DNA from: Chimonanthus salicifolius
Taxonomy: Eukaryota; Streptophyta; Magnoliopsida; Laurales; Calycanthaceae
Assembly (NCBI GenBank): GCA_013350335.1
Contig: CM023538.1
Span: 62,051,080 to 62,115,079, forward strand
DNA: 64,000 nt
Reading direction: 5' to 3'
Positions 13,901 to 26,545 of the stretch are shown piece by piece. The notes beneath the pieces are model-generated. The model was not told the origin of the DNA, made no database searches, and saw only the letters and a list, made by a program, of their open reading frames with translations. Numbering within the stretch: position 1 is the stretch's first letter; each line of letters starts with the position of its first letter. A program made the translations under genes and the position numbers.

Positions 13901-16900
13901 GTCTATCAATTATAGTTGATCTCCACTGTTTATAGCTGATATGTCTAATGCTTCTTATCTGAATAGAATAACTACACTGCAACCAATCAATTTATAGTAG
14001 CCATGCTTCTTATCTAATGCTTCCATCGCACTGTTTTATTACCCCAAATGCAACTAATTTTATCCTAACATAGTAATATATGGTAAAACATCTTTGTTTT
14101 CAGATACAATTGGACCTTCTGATGTTGGACTGAAGGAGGATAACTCAGATGATGACAGAGGACTTGGTTTCTTTGGAGAAAACCTTCTCAGACATCACTC
14201 GACCAGGCTTGCTCGATGGGCTCAACCAATCACATACTTGCACATATATGAATGTGATAGTTTTGCAGTACGTTACAAATCTTTCTAGATCAGTCTTTCC
14301 CAGCTGAAGTTCATGCTAGCTTTCATATTTTTGAATCTGCTTTTCAGATAAGTTTGTAAAAGATATTACTACCAAAGCAATGGCATGTACATGTTAAGTA
14401 TTTGAATTCAAATACACTTGGTAACTTTCATTGTGCAAGAACTTTCCTCCTGGAAATAGAGTTTCCTTATTGACCATATCCTACCTTTCTTTCTCAGAAT
14501 GTGTAGATAACCTAACAATGTCTTCTTTTCCTTTTTCTTCTTCAATAGAATTTTCTTATTGCCCATTTCCTATGTTTTTTCTTCATCTTTTTCTTCAATA
14601 GAACTTTCTTACTGCCCATTTCCCATGATGATTCTTCTTTAATAAGACAATCTAACAAATGGATGCAACTTGGATGGGCCCAGCCCAGCCCATGTCGCCC
14701 ATCTCATCCCGAAGTAATGAGCTTGGGCCAAGTTGGGTGCAGGACAGGCCCAATTTTGGGGTTTAAAAATAGGTACTTAATTGCTTGATTTCGGTTAAAA
14801 AAACAAGTACATTTGTCCTTTGATCTTGCAAATATATTATTAGTAGGGGTGCAACTTGGATGGGCCAAGCCCATTCCATGTCACCAAACTTAGCCCGAAG
14901 GAATCAGGCTTGAGCCAAATTGGGTGCAGGTCAGGCCCAATTTTGGGTTCAAAAAACAAGTATGTTGAATGCTTGATTCAGTTTGAAATGGGATGGGCCC
15001 AGGCCACATACTTTAAGGCGGGCCCATCCCAAAATCACATGGTCGGGATGATAAAAACCAGGGTGATAACGAAAATCAACCAAGGTTCGCCTAGGATATC
15101 ATACCCGCCAATCTTACGGTATTCTGGATCCCGAACTGATCAAGTGTTTATGAACAGTTCATTACCAAAACCAATCAATGAATGTCTAAGGTGAACAAAT
15201 TTCCAAAACTTCTAATGTTTCTTAGAATTGAATTAAAATTAATAAATGCAAATCCCAATTAAGACAATGAATTCCAAATAAAGGAAATAAATGGAAAATG
15301 CAATTAGAAATTCAATTCAATTAAAAGAAAGCATAAAATTTTAAATGAAAAACTTGCTTTGCAAACTAGGAGACTTTACTCTAAATGGGCCTTGCCCTTT
15401 CTATTCCTCAATGGGTTTACACAAATTTTCTCTCTATTTTTTTGGAGTGTGAAAATTGACAACCGAAGACCTCTATTTATAGTAAAAATGTTGCACACCT
15501 AGGATGCTCATGTGACTCCAAGATGGGCAATTACATGGAAATTCCTATCGATGCAGGAAAGGAAAAATTACAAGTGGTATGGCAACTCACCATGGGTGTG
15601 TGTTGTTGCAACAAACTCTCCATGTGGTTTGCCACACACAACCAATGAGGATGAAGCATGTGTTTCAACACCCAACCAATGCTCATTAGATGGTTTCACC
15701 AACCCATGTGGATGAAGCATGTGTTTTTCCAACAAATGAGGGTGAAGCATATGCTTCAACACTCATCCAATGCTCATTGGATGCTTTTCACGAAGCCCAT
15801 GAGGATGAAGCATGCATTTCTCCAACAAATGAGAGTGAAGCATGTGTATTTTCAATAAATGAGAGAAAAGATGCTTTGCATGGCATGGAAAAGGGTGAAA
15901 GGCCATGTAGAGCTTATTTGGACGCCTATGTGTAGGTTTTGTTGGCTTAGGGTCAAGCTAGTGGGTACATGGGTCTTTCAGGGGGACCCAAATGGGTTTG
16001 GAATGCAATTTCATCTTTTTGGGTTTGAGAGCTTTCAATGGGGTGTTTTTATTGGCCGGTTTGCAATGAGCGAGTCACGGGTCAAATTCGTTCATGAAAG
16101 CCAAAGCAAATTCTTCGATGTGATCCATACCCGTATCTGAGTGATCCATCCGAGACTCAATCTCCATGATGTCCCCATCAGCCTTTGGCATACAAATGGG
16201 TCCTTATGCACCAAATGTCCCAATTCGGAGCCTGAACCGACTACTTCGGCTTCGCGCTTGCCCCAATCGAACACAGAGCTTGGTGTGATGTCCGCATCAT
16301 ATCGGATGTAGCACCAAAGGGCTGATTTTATTATATATTTAAGTTGTATCATGCTTATCTTGTTATGTTACAAAACAAAAAATATTTAGCATAAAATTAA
16401 AAATCATATCAGACAGATCAGTCAGGTCCTAACTTGGGCTGAATTCGGGCTGGGCCTGGGCCCTATTCTTTGGATGTTTGATAGGCTAAGAACAATTCCT
16501 AAACCAATCACAAGTTCAAAATCATTAGCTCAGCATAAATCCATGAGAGAATTTGAATCTTGTCAATTCAAACATTAATTACCTCCATGAGACACTATCT
16601 CTCAAAAAACTCAAACAGTAATTACAACTAAAATTACTTAAAGAGTAAAATGATCAACCATACACATGGCTGTAGGGTACATCCTTGTCATCATGTATAT
16701 GGAGCCCACTTTTGTCCATTGTGACGGGCCATTAGAAAGGTGAAGTATCCAAATGGAGTATGGGACCTACAAAAAATCACCTTGATTGGATCAATCAAGC
16801 CATGTGATTGAAGGCCACAATACTTAGTGATTAAAAAATAAATTGAAGCTATCAAATATTAGGGGGTTCAAAAAACATGACTTGATTGGTCTAATCAATT

Positions 16901-19900
16901 GGCAGGTCAGATATTAAAAAATAGACCTTTCCAAGCCACTCCAACTGGTAAGCCCACCCTTAGGTGCACACAAAGTGTGCACTGCTAAGTTGCATGAGTA
17001 CCAGTTTGAATGTTGGTGTCTGACACGGGTACGAGGTGTGGGACACGGGGACCCAAAAAAATTAGACACAAGGACATGGCATCATATTTAAATAAAGTGT
17101 GAAAATAAAGCTTATTTTAAATGAAAATAAAGTGTGAGAATAACACCAATAGGAAATAATATACCAATTTTACCCTAAAGATTTAGGTGACAAAGGTTTT
17201 AAGAGGGGAAATGTGTTGTAATATTTTAGTTATCTTAGAAAACAATGTTAAAAATCACTAACATAGTCCATGAAGAATGGGTACAAGTGTCTACAACTGT
17301 TTGACATGGGGGCGAGTGTCTACAAGTGTCCACTTAGGTACGTCACACATTTTGAAGGGTCTATGCAACATTGGTGCACCATAATGGGGTTTGGTGATCA
17401 TCACTCTTACTTAAGTACGTTGAACTTAAGTTCTACCAAACCACAGGGAACGCTTTGTCAAATAAGCAATCTGGGATTCTATGCACATATTACCGGAGCA
17501 AGTTTACTGTATCAGTATTGTAGATTTTGTTTAGCTTACTATACCACCGGAAGAAAAAACTGATGTCATATTCTGGCTTTTTCTTGACCAGTGGTACTCT
17601 GAAGTTTCTGGTGTAGAAATATGACTCACAGGTTCTAACCAGAAAGATACACGTTTCAGTGTAGACATATCCTTATGAGATTTCAAGACTCTGGGTTCAA
17701 GTTGTCCTCTATTATGGTACTACTATTCTAGATTCAGATTATAGAAGTAAACAGCTTTTGCTCTTTTTCCTCGAAGACATAATGGTTCTGAGATACACAT
17801 AAACTTCTCTGTCCCATTTAGGTAATCAATATCTGATGATCTAAAAATTATTGTGCATGTAGAGAAGCTCATTCTCTATAATCTTAATGAGCAAGAATGA
17901 TATCTTGAGAACCGTGGATAGATCATGACTTTAACCTACAAATAGGATAATCTTGGTAATGAAAAGAACTTTTTGGACAAATTTAGACTTGATTTTGGCG
18001 AGTTAAAATTTCTTTCAAGAATCATCCAAAAATTCACAATCTCCCACTTCAAACTCTTTAGTGCTTGAGATTGGAAAAAAACTTTGGGTTTGCTGAAAGC
18101 ATTTCATGGTAGATTCGGAAACATCAACAGGTTCTCTGGACTATTGGATTTCTGGGTCTGACCTGCCAGAATCTGATCTGGGTCTCTTTTGAAGCTTACA
18201 GGTCACTGTCCAATAGGAATTTTGGCTATATAATAAAAGGGATATGCCTTACGAGATATGGCTGGTCTTATGATACATTGCAATACTTCTTATCCTCGTT
18301 TCTTATGACATTGTTAAAGCCCCAAAACCTCTTTGGGCTATGCTGCATTTCGTCTCTATCTTTCCTTGTTTGGAGTAAATTTCATCATCACCTCTCAAAA
18401 GGAAAAAAAAGAAGAGATATGCCTGAAAATAGTTTTTTAATTGTGGCCCCATCCATGTCCTGCTTGTACCCTGTTTGTTATTAGTTGAACTCTTTAATGA
18501 GCTGAGTCTAGGCCTGAAACTCACATGTGACTAAAATAAATGTGCCGTAATCTTTCTTACTGGCCGTTTTGCTTCTCTAATTCCTTAGCTTCCAAAGAGA
18601 TGTGGTAAATGTAACTCCATTTAGCATGTTGGAGCTTCTTAGCTGCCATATTTAGCAATTTGAAACTTCTGTTTCCTATTGGAATAATTATTTGACAACA
18701 AACTTCATGCTTTGCAACAATAATATACTAAAACAGTGTTTTAATGAAATTGAAATATGATAACACTGATTCTGTGTGAAAAACTAGGTGCATTGTTAGA
18801 TAAAATTTTGACTTGCATAGCTGTGTAAAGAAATGTTGGTTTTTTTGCAATGTTATTTATGTTTTGCAGATTGGGATATTCTGCCTTCCAACTTCATCAG
18901 TTATTCCACTACATGATCATCCTGGAATGACTGTCCTAAGCAAAGTACTTTATGGATCCATGCATGTGAAAGCATATGATTGGATTGAACCTCCCTGTGT
19001 ACAAAGAATTGACGAGCCTGAATGCTACCCTGGTGTGCTATTTAGTTAATGTGATATTTCAGCTGATTTCGTTACATAACAGTTTTTTTTTTTTCTTTAA
19101 ATGAAAATCAGTTCATTTCTCTGTTTAATGTATGTCTTGTGTATGCTCTACACTCAAAATCAGATTCAGTTTGTTATTTTTAATTGAAAGCATGGTTAGA
19201 TGGACTGCTGTTGAATGGAACACATGGTTTTTCTTACATGTCTTTGCCAGATCAATAATGGAAATTGCTAGTAATAGTGATTTGGGGTGGAAAAGAAGAG
19301 AAAAATATTGAACTTATTTTTTGTTTCCTAATGACTCTACCCCAGCTGTATAAGAAATTTGGTTGCCCATTCTACAAAACATTTTACTTATTTGTGATTT
19401 GGGAAAGATTAATTGGCACAGTAAAATTCTTTTGGGAACTATATATCATATGCTTATCCATTAGAACTAATGAATCTCGGCATTGAACTCATCTTTATTA
19501 TTCATTCATAAGTAGTCATTCTCATCAGCACCACGTGATGCAGAACAATTTAAAGGCACTTCGATTTTCATCTTTCTTGTTTGATGCCTTTTCTTTATCC
19601 AAGGAACTCCTCTTTTGGTCCATTGCTTAGCATATGGCACCCACCCTTGAATTTTTACTATTCTCGATTGACATGCCACAATTCTCACTCATTGCTTTTG
19701 CACGTTGATTTGTTGTCACCGAGAAGGAATGTTTGCTGCTTAATATTGTAAAATTTAGTAGCTTTTCTAAGAGCCTATAGTATAGTTGGCTGGTGGTCAT
19801 TGCTTCAACCATGAAGCTAGTAGCTATGACTGTATAGCAAAACCTCTTCTTGTTTCCCCTGATTAAGCTTCCAAATTTTTTTTTTTAAAGAAGGAAAGAT

Positions 19901-22470
19901 GTGTCATGAATCCCCAGATATGCCGCTTTTATCATCTCTGTCATTTTTTTCTCTTCGGAAGTTATGCTTGAAGTGATAACATGATAAAGTGATAATTTTA
20001 AGAGTATCATTTTTATAATGAGGATCACCGAGGGACGCATGCTCAATTTTAATTTGAGGACTCCTATGTGGAGCCCACCATATCTATGGAGATGGAGTTG
20101 GTTGGAAAGGTCTTTACATGAATAAGTTGCCTATAAAAATCCCATTGTTTGGATAAATGAACCCATGTCTTCTAATTTCCTATAGATTCAATTTTATCAA
20201 ACTATAGAAATTCATATTGTTAGACCAATGGGTTTCTAACTTAGGTTGGGGTCAAATTGGACACAGATACAATTCAAGGGAGGTAGGTAGGTATAATGAG
20301 GGGTGGAAGGGATGTGATTAAGGCCATGATGGGCTCTATTTGGGATGTGATCAAGGGAGCACGCCTGCAACTAGGCAGGAAGAAGAAGAATAGGCTTGTA
20401 TCTATGACAGGAGAAGAAGAAAGAAAGAAGATAGGAAAAGGCTATGCCTTGATAATTTTATTAATCCATCTTGTGTGTTTTTCTCACCTATTACTTAGCT
20501 TATATATAGGAAAACACTAACTCAAAAATAGAAAATGACTCAACTAGGAAAGTCACCGATCTAGCTTCCTTACTAAACTAGGACTCTAACCAAACGAAAA
20601 CTAACTAAGAATAATAATCCTAATCTAACTTGCTAAGTAGGAAAAATATAAATAAAGAAAATAAAAATTAGAACTGGATCGTGTGTTGGATATTCCGTGT
20701 CCTACATCACTTTGGATGGTAATATTGTTAAACTGAAGCTGCAAGTCTTCTTATAGAACTTCTGTAAGAGATGAAGTTTTTCTTTATTATGCATTTTCAT
20801 CATTCCATGAAATGCAAGTGCTTTTGATGGTCATTCTTTACAATTTTGTAGTCTACTCTCTTGTCTTCTCATGAGAACTGGAAAGATGATCTTTCATTAC
20901 TTGTCTAATTAGCTTAAACGTCTACCTACATTTAAGATTTTGATGATGGTCCAAGTTTTGATGCATTACTCCTCTTTCACTGTAGTGAGATTGGCGAAGT
21001 TGCAAGTGGAAAATGTTCTAACTGCACCATGTGCGACAACAGCTCTGTACCCAAAGAGTGGAGGTAATTTACATTGCTTCACTGCAATCACACCTTGCGC
21101 TGTGCTGGATGTTCTTGCTCCTCCATATTTGGAAGCTGCTGGCAGGAGTTGTACTTACTACCGTGATCACCCATATTCCAGTTTCCGTAAGTAACTTATG
21201 AGATTTTCTTTTCTTTTTTGTTATTATTTTCAAGCAAATATTAGATATTAACATTGCACATGGTAACTAATTAATTAAGAAGAGAATACCTACTGCCACT
21301 GACAAGAACTCATATGACTTCTACAAGCAACATTTTTACTTGGCCTTCACTTAGTGTATGATTCAGTTGGCTATTTTACCATGATCTGAATCACATATCC
21401 CTTTATATAAACAATTTTGTGACAAAACCTATCAATATTTTAATTAAATTTAAGAGGAGATAGTTGGTATAATATTTTAGTCATCTTGGAATTATGGGTG
21501 AGAACTTCTGGCACGGGTTCAAGTGTTCGACATGGGTGTGTCACACATCTTGAAGAATCCGCGCTACATGGATCTCTATTTTTGTCCGGGTTTCATCTAT
21601 GGTGTTTAGATGCATGGTTGGGAAATAGGTGACAAACGTGGGAACAAAATTTTGTTTCCTAACTGTGACAAATCTATCCTTCTTGTTTTTTACTGCCCAC
21701 TTGTATCCTTTGAATTAAACAGTAAGATTATCAGCTCATTGTGATTTTTAATCTGTAGTCAATTCATGGTTGAATGCTATTACTAAGTTATCTGGATTTC
21801 ATCCGTGGTGGTTACATGTATAATTTGGAACTGAGCGACAAAAGAGGGAACAGGATTTTTGTTTCCTATTGGAAACAAATGTATCCTTTAGGTATTATAT
21901 ATGTGGGACCCATGATTTAGATAAGTATATGAATAAAGTTTTGCGAAATCCTTTCATGAGTTCTATTTATTAAAATATAAAACTGACTCTTGTTAGACGG
22001 GATTGATGGCTTTGATGATGGTGATTTACAAAGCAATCAAATGATCTAATCTACCCCCCAAGAGAGAGGGAAAGACAGCTAGAGGTCCATATAACGATAG
22101 TATTTTTTTAATTATATTGAGTTACTTCTGTTTTTTTATAACCATTAGTTCCCCATATTGCCAATAAAGGGCCTTATTGTCCACCATTTCCTCTATCTAC
22201 AATTGGGTTGATCAGATGAATTCTCTGTTGATCGCCAAAACACGGTCCTTACTAGTACACAACATAGGATGCCATGCACATCCTTTGGCCGAGGATAATA
22301 TAATTCGTGATGAAAACACATATTTGATATTTACTACTGTCGCAGCGGAAGGAAAGGACCTCAAGATGAGCGAAAGAGAAGAGGATTATGCTTGGCTAGA
22401 GGCAATAGAAGCACCAGATGACCTCTATATACGCCCTGGAAAATATGCAGGTCCATCAGTTCAGGTTTAA
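10978..22470 (+). CDS. PCO: Plant cysteine oxidase (N-terminal cysteine dioxygenase), PCO3-like
   Basis: Uses O2 to oxidise N-terminal cysteines, for example on group VII ERF factors, marking them for the Cys/Arg N-degron pathway; in the plant this is the direct oxygen sensor. Five coding exons: 10978-11089, 14104-14267, 18870-19032, 20986-21186, 22346-22470. They join in phase to 765 bp, 254 residues, the usual family length. The cupin iron ligands are visible: His107 and His109 in [11 protein letters not shown] and His176 in GGNLHCFTA. Other family landmarks are [45 protein letters not shown] and the C-terminal [10 protein letters not shown]. The N-terminus ([14 protein letters not shown]) and the DDDRG linker look closest to the PCO3 subgroup, an inference from memory of the family. 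The 5' end faces the mutase gene. Introns reach 4.6 kb and hold transposon debris. Confidence 0.94.
13042..13542 (-). mobile_element. LINE RNase H-domain remnant in cysteine oxidase intron 1
   Basis: An uninterrupted 166-codon frame on the minus strand has the features of the RNase H-like domain of plant LINEs: [28 protein letters not shown], then [19 protein letters not shown] and [17 protein letters not shown]. It is antisense within the 11090-14103 intron. Some catalytic acidic positions look replaced (for instance EGGHN where EGDS is usual), so it is likely inactive. The rest of the intron shows no coding match. Confidence 0.65.
14656..15043 (+). repeat. GGGCC-rich sequence repeated twice in cysteine oxidase intron 2
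   Basis: Two diverged direct copies, about 14657-14790 and 14850-14975, share GCAACTTGGATGGGCC, then AGCCCGAAG, TGGGTGCAGG.CAGGCCC and AATTTTGGG. A related piece, CTTGGGCTGAATTCGGGCT followed by GGGCCTGGGCC, recurs at 16432-16465. This suggests an older repeat interrupted by the sequence between. It is not coding. Such GGGCC-rich repeats are common non-autonomous elements in plant introns; I cannot name the family. Confidence 0.5.
15044..16340 (-). mobile_element. Possible LTR-like insertion in cysteine oxidase intron 2
   Basis: The stretch interrupts the GGGCC-rich repeat. Read on the minus strand it has a CTATAAATAGAGG TATA-like box at about 15470-15482, with tandem repeats upstream of it, as in an LTR U3 region. 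The outer ends and target duplication could not be defined, so an LTR is only one possible reading; open frames inside are repetitive and not protein-like. Confidence 0.3.
15645..15860. repeat. Minisatellite, period about 92 bp
   Basis: Units start near 15645, 15736 and 15828, each opening with AATGAGGRTGAAGCATRTG-like sequence and containing CAACACYCAHCCAATGCTCA. There are two full copies and a partial third. The open frames here reflect the repeat (…EACVF…, …KHMLQ…) and are not genes. Confidence 0.65.
17014..17390. repeat. Copy of a GTGTC/GACAC-rich dispersed repeat
   Basis: Begins with GTGTCTGACACGGGTACGAG, then repeats of GTGGGACACGGGGACCC, and ends around GTGTCTACAAGTGTCCAC and TACGTCACACATTTTGAAG. 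Similar pieces occur at 21505-21570 in the same gene, at about 6780-8160 in the mutase gene and at 54600-54760/55805-55860 in AAPT. It is a non-coding family, possibly a non-autonomous DNA transposon with GTGTC-type termini. Confidence 0.45.
20218..20709 (-). mobile_element. Probable solo LTR in cysteine oxidase intron 3
   Basis: The 492-bp stretch starts TGTTAGACC and ends TCCTACATCA, so it has TG...CA ends. Read on the minus strand it begins TGATGTAGGACACGG and contains TTCCTATATATAAGC, a TATA-like box placed as in LTR promoters. Flanks do not show a clear target-site duplication, so the boundaries are tentative. No retrotransposon coding sequence lies next to it. Confidence 0.4.
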
Positions 22471-23416
22471 CTTCATTGCTTTTCTCCGTCATATCAAGTA
22501 TCAGTTTAGAATGTGTGATCTTTTGGGTCGAGAGCCGATTGGTGGACAGAGTTTTGTCCGTCGGTTGGTACCATATATTAGAGCTTTGTGGCTCATTGTA
22601 CACATTTTCAGAGTAATACATAGTAATCTGCCTGCTTGATGTGTTCATCTTGCTCTTCCATTACTAATATGCTTGGTGCACCAGCAGGAAAGAGTTTCAT
22701 TTGGTTGTATAAGGAACATATGTTGCGCCCCTCTTCTGGCAGCTTGCCTACCATATCTTCACTGATTGGAGTATTCAATCTAAGCTATAATACAACACCC
22801 TTGAAATGTTGGTGGAGCCTAGGATAGATTTCATGATCATATTATTGTAATTGATAATTTTTTACTAAGATTTCTAATATGCATTTTATGTAGTGGCATA
22901 GTAGGTTTTTGAGAGAAGCATTTCTATTCGCTTTACAACCACAGAATGGTGGCTGTTGGTACTTCAGGCATCGAGACATGTAGTTAAATGAGTCCAATAG
23001 TGTGAGCCACCTGATCATTTGGTTGAATTTCATAAATATATGTTGGTTTCTCATGTGTAAAATCCACTTGGGAGGAAAGGCTTTGCCAAAATTGCTTCAA
23101 TTGGATGAACTGAATCATCCAAGCAAGGTTTCAAAATGAATGGTTGTGATGTCTTCATCCTCATCATCGTCGTCACCATTTAATTTATTTCTCCACCTAT
23201 TTAGAGTCACCTTTTTTCAGTTTAGATTTCCATTCTGCCTCTACTGAAGATCCATATTTTCTGAATGAGTGTTTAAGAACTGGCATGGAAAAAGATCGGT
23301 TGAGAGGTTGGGTTCAGTATCCATCAAATTTCATACCATCGTCAAATAGAAGAGTGCCACATGATAAGGAGAACTTTCTTTCTTCATGAAATCCCATTTA
23401 ATGGTTGAGAAGATAC

Positions 23417-23730
23417 TGTTGGGCAATCAACCCACACACTAGCACACGGAAATTTTACGTGGTTTAGCAAAACTGCCTACGTATACGGAGCATGACGATT
23501 CCACTAAGAAGTTTTTGGGCAAGTTACAAGAATTACAAACCAACCCTTCCCATCCCCTCCTCTCAATCTCTCTCTCTCCTCTCTTATCCCAAGAGAACAA
23601 TCACAGATAAAGAAACCCTAAGGGAAAGAGAGATTATATACAGTTGGGCTTACAACACATATTGGGCCTGATGGGTCGGTCTGCTGGAAAGCACAGCCCA
23701 GGCCCAAAGGACTTTGAGCCAAATCCAACA
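23417..23730. mobile_element. Solo LTR with 5-bp target-site duplication
   Basis: A 314-bp unit begins TGTTGGGCAATC and ends CAAATCCAACA, with inverted TGTTGG/CCAACA tips. It is flanked on both sides by GATAC (23412-23416 and 23731-23735). It contains ACGTGGTTTAGCAAAAC near the left end and a pyrimidine tract of CTCTCT. No internal retrotransposon sequence adjoins it, so it is a solo LTR left by recombination, or a TRIM remnant. It lies about 0.95 kb downstream of the cysteine oxidase stop. Confidence 0.88.
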
Positions 23731-24300
23731 GATACATCCTAGGAGTTTTATGTTGGGAATAGTGGGAACATTCTATGTTTTGTTGATGATTCCACCTTAT
23801 GAAAACTTACCTTTGTCTTCCTTTCTTTTCACATCATGTCCAAGGATTTCTCCAAGATTTTTATCATGTTTTAATATTTCAATATAATTAACCATCAAGT
23901 TGATTGAAATTCCATTTCGAAACTCTGTCAAGACTGAGCTCGACTTGACTCATCTCGACAGAGTTGGACTTTGTAGTACACTCAGGCAAGTGTCCACCGT
24001 TGCAACTCATAATTTATGACATTGAGGGCTCGAGTCATCTTTGATGGGAGACTCACCAATTTTTTGTGGCTCGCTTATCTTGACATGTTGTATGAATGGA
24101 GGACGGTTTAGATATTATTTTAGGCAACTCCACTGCTAGTGTATGATGAAATCTTTATTGATGTGCTGAGGGGCACTCTTCTTTGGGTTCACTGGATGAC
24201 CTATCAGGAAGGGTTAGGGGTGGCAATCCGTTGGATTAAGTTTTGAATTTGAATTATCTATAAATAGTAATATATTTCTTTTGTCCAATGTGTTCTAATT

Positions 24301-24475
24301 TTTTTTTTAAACGGTTTATATATTAATATAAAAAGAGGCACCAGAGGAACTAATACAAAAAGAAAATATAAATAAAACAACAAACAGTAATAACAGGATA
24401 ATAAGCTGTGAATTCTCAAGCAAGATCAACACTTTTTCTCTAAACACGCAAAATGACAAACATTGAAATGTTTCT
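24301..24475 (-). mobile_element. 5'-truncated LINE 3' end with 14-15 bp target-site duplication
   Basis: On the minus strand it ends GGTGCCTCTTTTTATATTAA then a poly-A (poly-T on plus at 24299-24308). The tail closely matches the 3' end of the LINE at 61.1-62.6 kb (GTGCCTCTTTTTATATTAAT). AATGTGTTCTAATT occurs at 24287-24300 and again at 24476-24489, a direct duplication of the insertion site. Only about 175 bp of element remains. Confidence 0.8.
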
Positions 24476-25356
24476 AATGTGTTCTAATTTGACCCTGATT
24501 TAAATAGTGGAAGTTGATATTATAGAAAATTTTATTTTAATTCATCAATTAAACTTTAATTAATAATTTAATATTAATTATAATATCTACATTAATAGCT
24601 AAGGTGAAAAATTTGACTGATACATAACGTATAGACCTTTTGTGAGGTGTTAAGGAACGGCTGATACGGCTATAAAGTGTTGGCGTCAATACACACACTG
24701 TCATGGGTTTTATGGGCTATTATAGGCAGTTACAATGCATTAGAGATCATTACTCAACATAAAAAAGAAGAGAAAATTTGTAACAAAAGTTACAAGTGGT
24801 TATGTACTGTTTCAGTGCAACAATCTTAATGGACATTATGATAAAAAAAATGTTTTTTCAATGTCAGATTAATAGCACGGGTTTGATTAAGTTGATCGTG
24901 AAACTTTATTTAATTCCACCTTTTCTTTAATTGGTTCGTGGGTTGGATTTTTAAAATATTGTTTTTAAATTGTTGGGTCTAGTATTGGTCAATCCAACTT
25001 TCAACATCACCCCTGCAAACTTTGATCATTGCTTTGCTGTATTTAAAAAAGGGGATTTGTCGGCAAATTCCTCTACAAGTTGGGACAACAGTAATCAATG
25101 ACGCCTTAAAAGATAGCGTCGAAACACGTCGTGCTGACTCAAATCCTAGTCAGGAGGTTTGCATTTTTTCTCTCATCAAATTATTTTTATTTATTTTCTT
25201 AATGACAGATTCTTGTTTCTCACTCTTTTCCATCTTGATTCTTAAAAATCACTCTCCACTGGCACAGTTGGTTTCAAGTTTTCGATGATTCTATATTCAT
25301 GTCCAAAATTTGGCTTTATAAAAAACTATTTGTCATTTAAATTTTATTTTTTAATA

Positions 25357-25495
25357 TTTTTTTTTTTATTTAAGTGTAGAAAACTTTAGAAAACTCAATG
25401 AAAAACCCGTACGAGTAATATCTACTGCCCTTAAAGTACACCAAGTTAGTCATGGAATTCGAAGTTTCGAATATGGCACCTCCTGCTTTTTTAAT
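25357..25495 (-). mobile_element. tRNA-like SINE, copy 1
   Basis: Minus-strand copy of a SINE family whose right half reads TGGTGTACYTTAAGGGCAGT...ACTCGTAYGGGTTTT...TTTTCTACACTTAAAT then poly-A (plus-strand poly-T at about 25357-25367). A degenerate B-box-like piece (ATATTCGAAACTTCGAA) lies upstream. Related copies are at 27690, 34000, 34531 and 42604. Confidence 0.6.
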
Positions 25496-26359
25496 ACATG
25501 ATCTTTCTTTCTATATTGTTTCGCATAGTTTTGTTGACTTTAGCTTTTAAAATTAAAATAGTGATTTTAAGTTGACTTCTTTTTTATTAAATTGATACAT
25601 GAGATTTGTAAGTAATTTTGTATATATATGTTGGGTTAGTTTCGCTTCAATTGGTCAAAAACTCATGATTGTAGTTTAGAAATTGTTGGTCTAAATTTTA
25701 TAGGCGTCGAATAGAACAGTCGGCTTATGAATAGAATTTGTAAAATCTAAATATGAAAGTTTATCTCAAATTAATTGAATAAATAGTTAGATGACGATAA
25801 TAATGGATCCCACCTCTAATATGAGATGGAGAATACCTATCTCATCCCAATTAATTTGACCCAATAAAATTTTTAGTAGAATTTAAATTTCAATTTTTTA
25901 GAGCACGACCTCTGAGAATTGTACGCTAGAATTCATTCAATAAAACAAAAAAAAAACATGATCCCTAATATCAAAATGGTCCAGCATTTAAAAAATGTAC
26001 AGATCAGTACAAAGTCTGTATCAAGGCAGCTGTAAAATGGTCAGAGTCTGGTTGGGTCCAACCAAAACCCCACCCAACTATTCACGTGCTGAAATTCAAA
26101 GTACAGATCCAGATTCCATTTCGTTGGACTAGGAAATTCTGGCTTCTATCTATTGATTTTTAACTTCTTTAATAATCACTTGATTTTCATTTTGTGGTTC
26201 TTGTTGTTGCCATTTCTGAAAATTTGGGTTTCAATCATTTTTTTTTTCTAAATTGATAAAAATTTCAATTTAATTCACGTTGCCTCATCCATATGGACAT
26301 AAATAAGTCAATACCTAACTCTTCTCGGCTTAAATATTTCAGCTGATATAAGTTTTATT

Positions 26360-26545
26360 CTATTTTTTATGACGAATAAATCTAAGATCTCCACTTCTTC
26401 GCGAGTACGAGAGTATTGAATAAAATTTTAGATGCAAGCAGTCTCCCGTAAGCCACGAACATCGGATGAGTACGGGACTCAAACTTGGGACATCTAATTC
26501 TTGAGTCAAAATAACTGCTAGTTGAACTATCCGTGCAAACTAAAA
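26360..26545 (-). mobile_element. Possible second tRNA-related SINE
   Basis: On the minus strand an A-box-like GATAGTTCAACTAGC is followed about 50 bp on by a B-box-like AAGTTTGAGTCCCG, then a body ending near a short A run. The spacing fits a tRNA-derived head, but the boxes are degenerate and no target duplication was found. Confidence 0.35.

Noticed and set aside
22177..22345. Extension of the last cysteine oxidase exon to the left in an open frame
   Set aside because: The frame is open, but the conserved protein continues only from the CAG acceptor at 22345, and phase fits only there.
25080..25150. GACGCCTTAAAAGATAGCGTC resembling CACTA subterminal repeats
   Set aside because: A single short motif with no CACTA terminus nearby.
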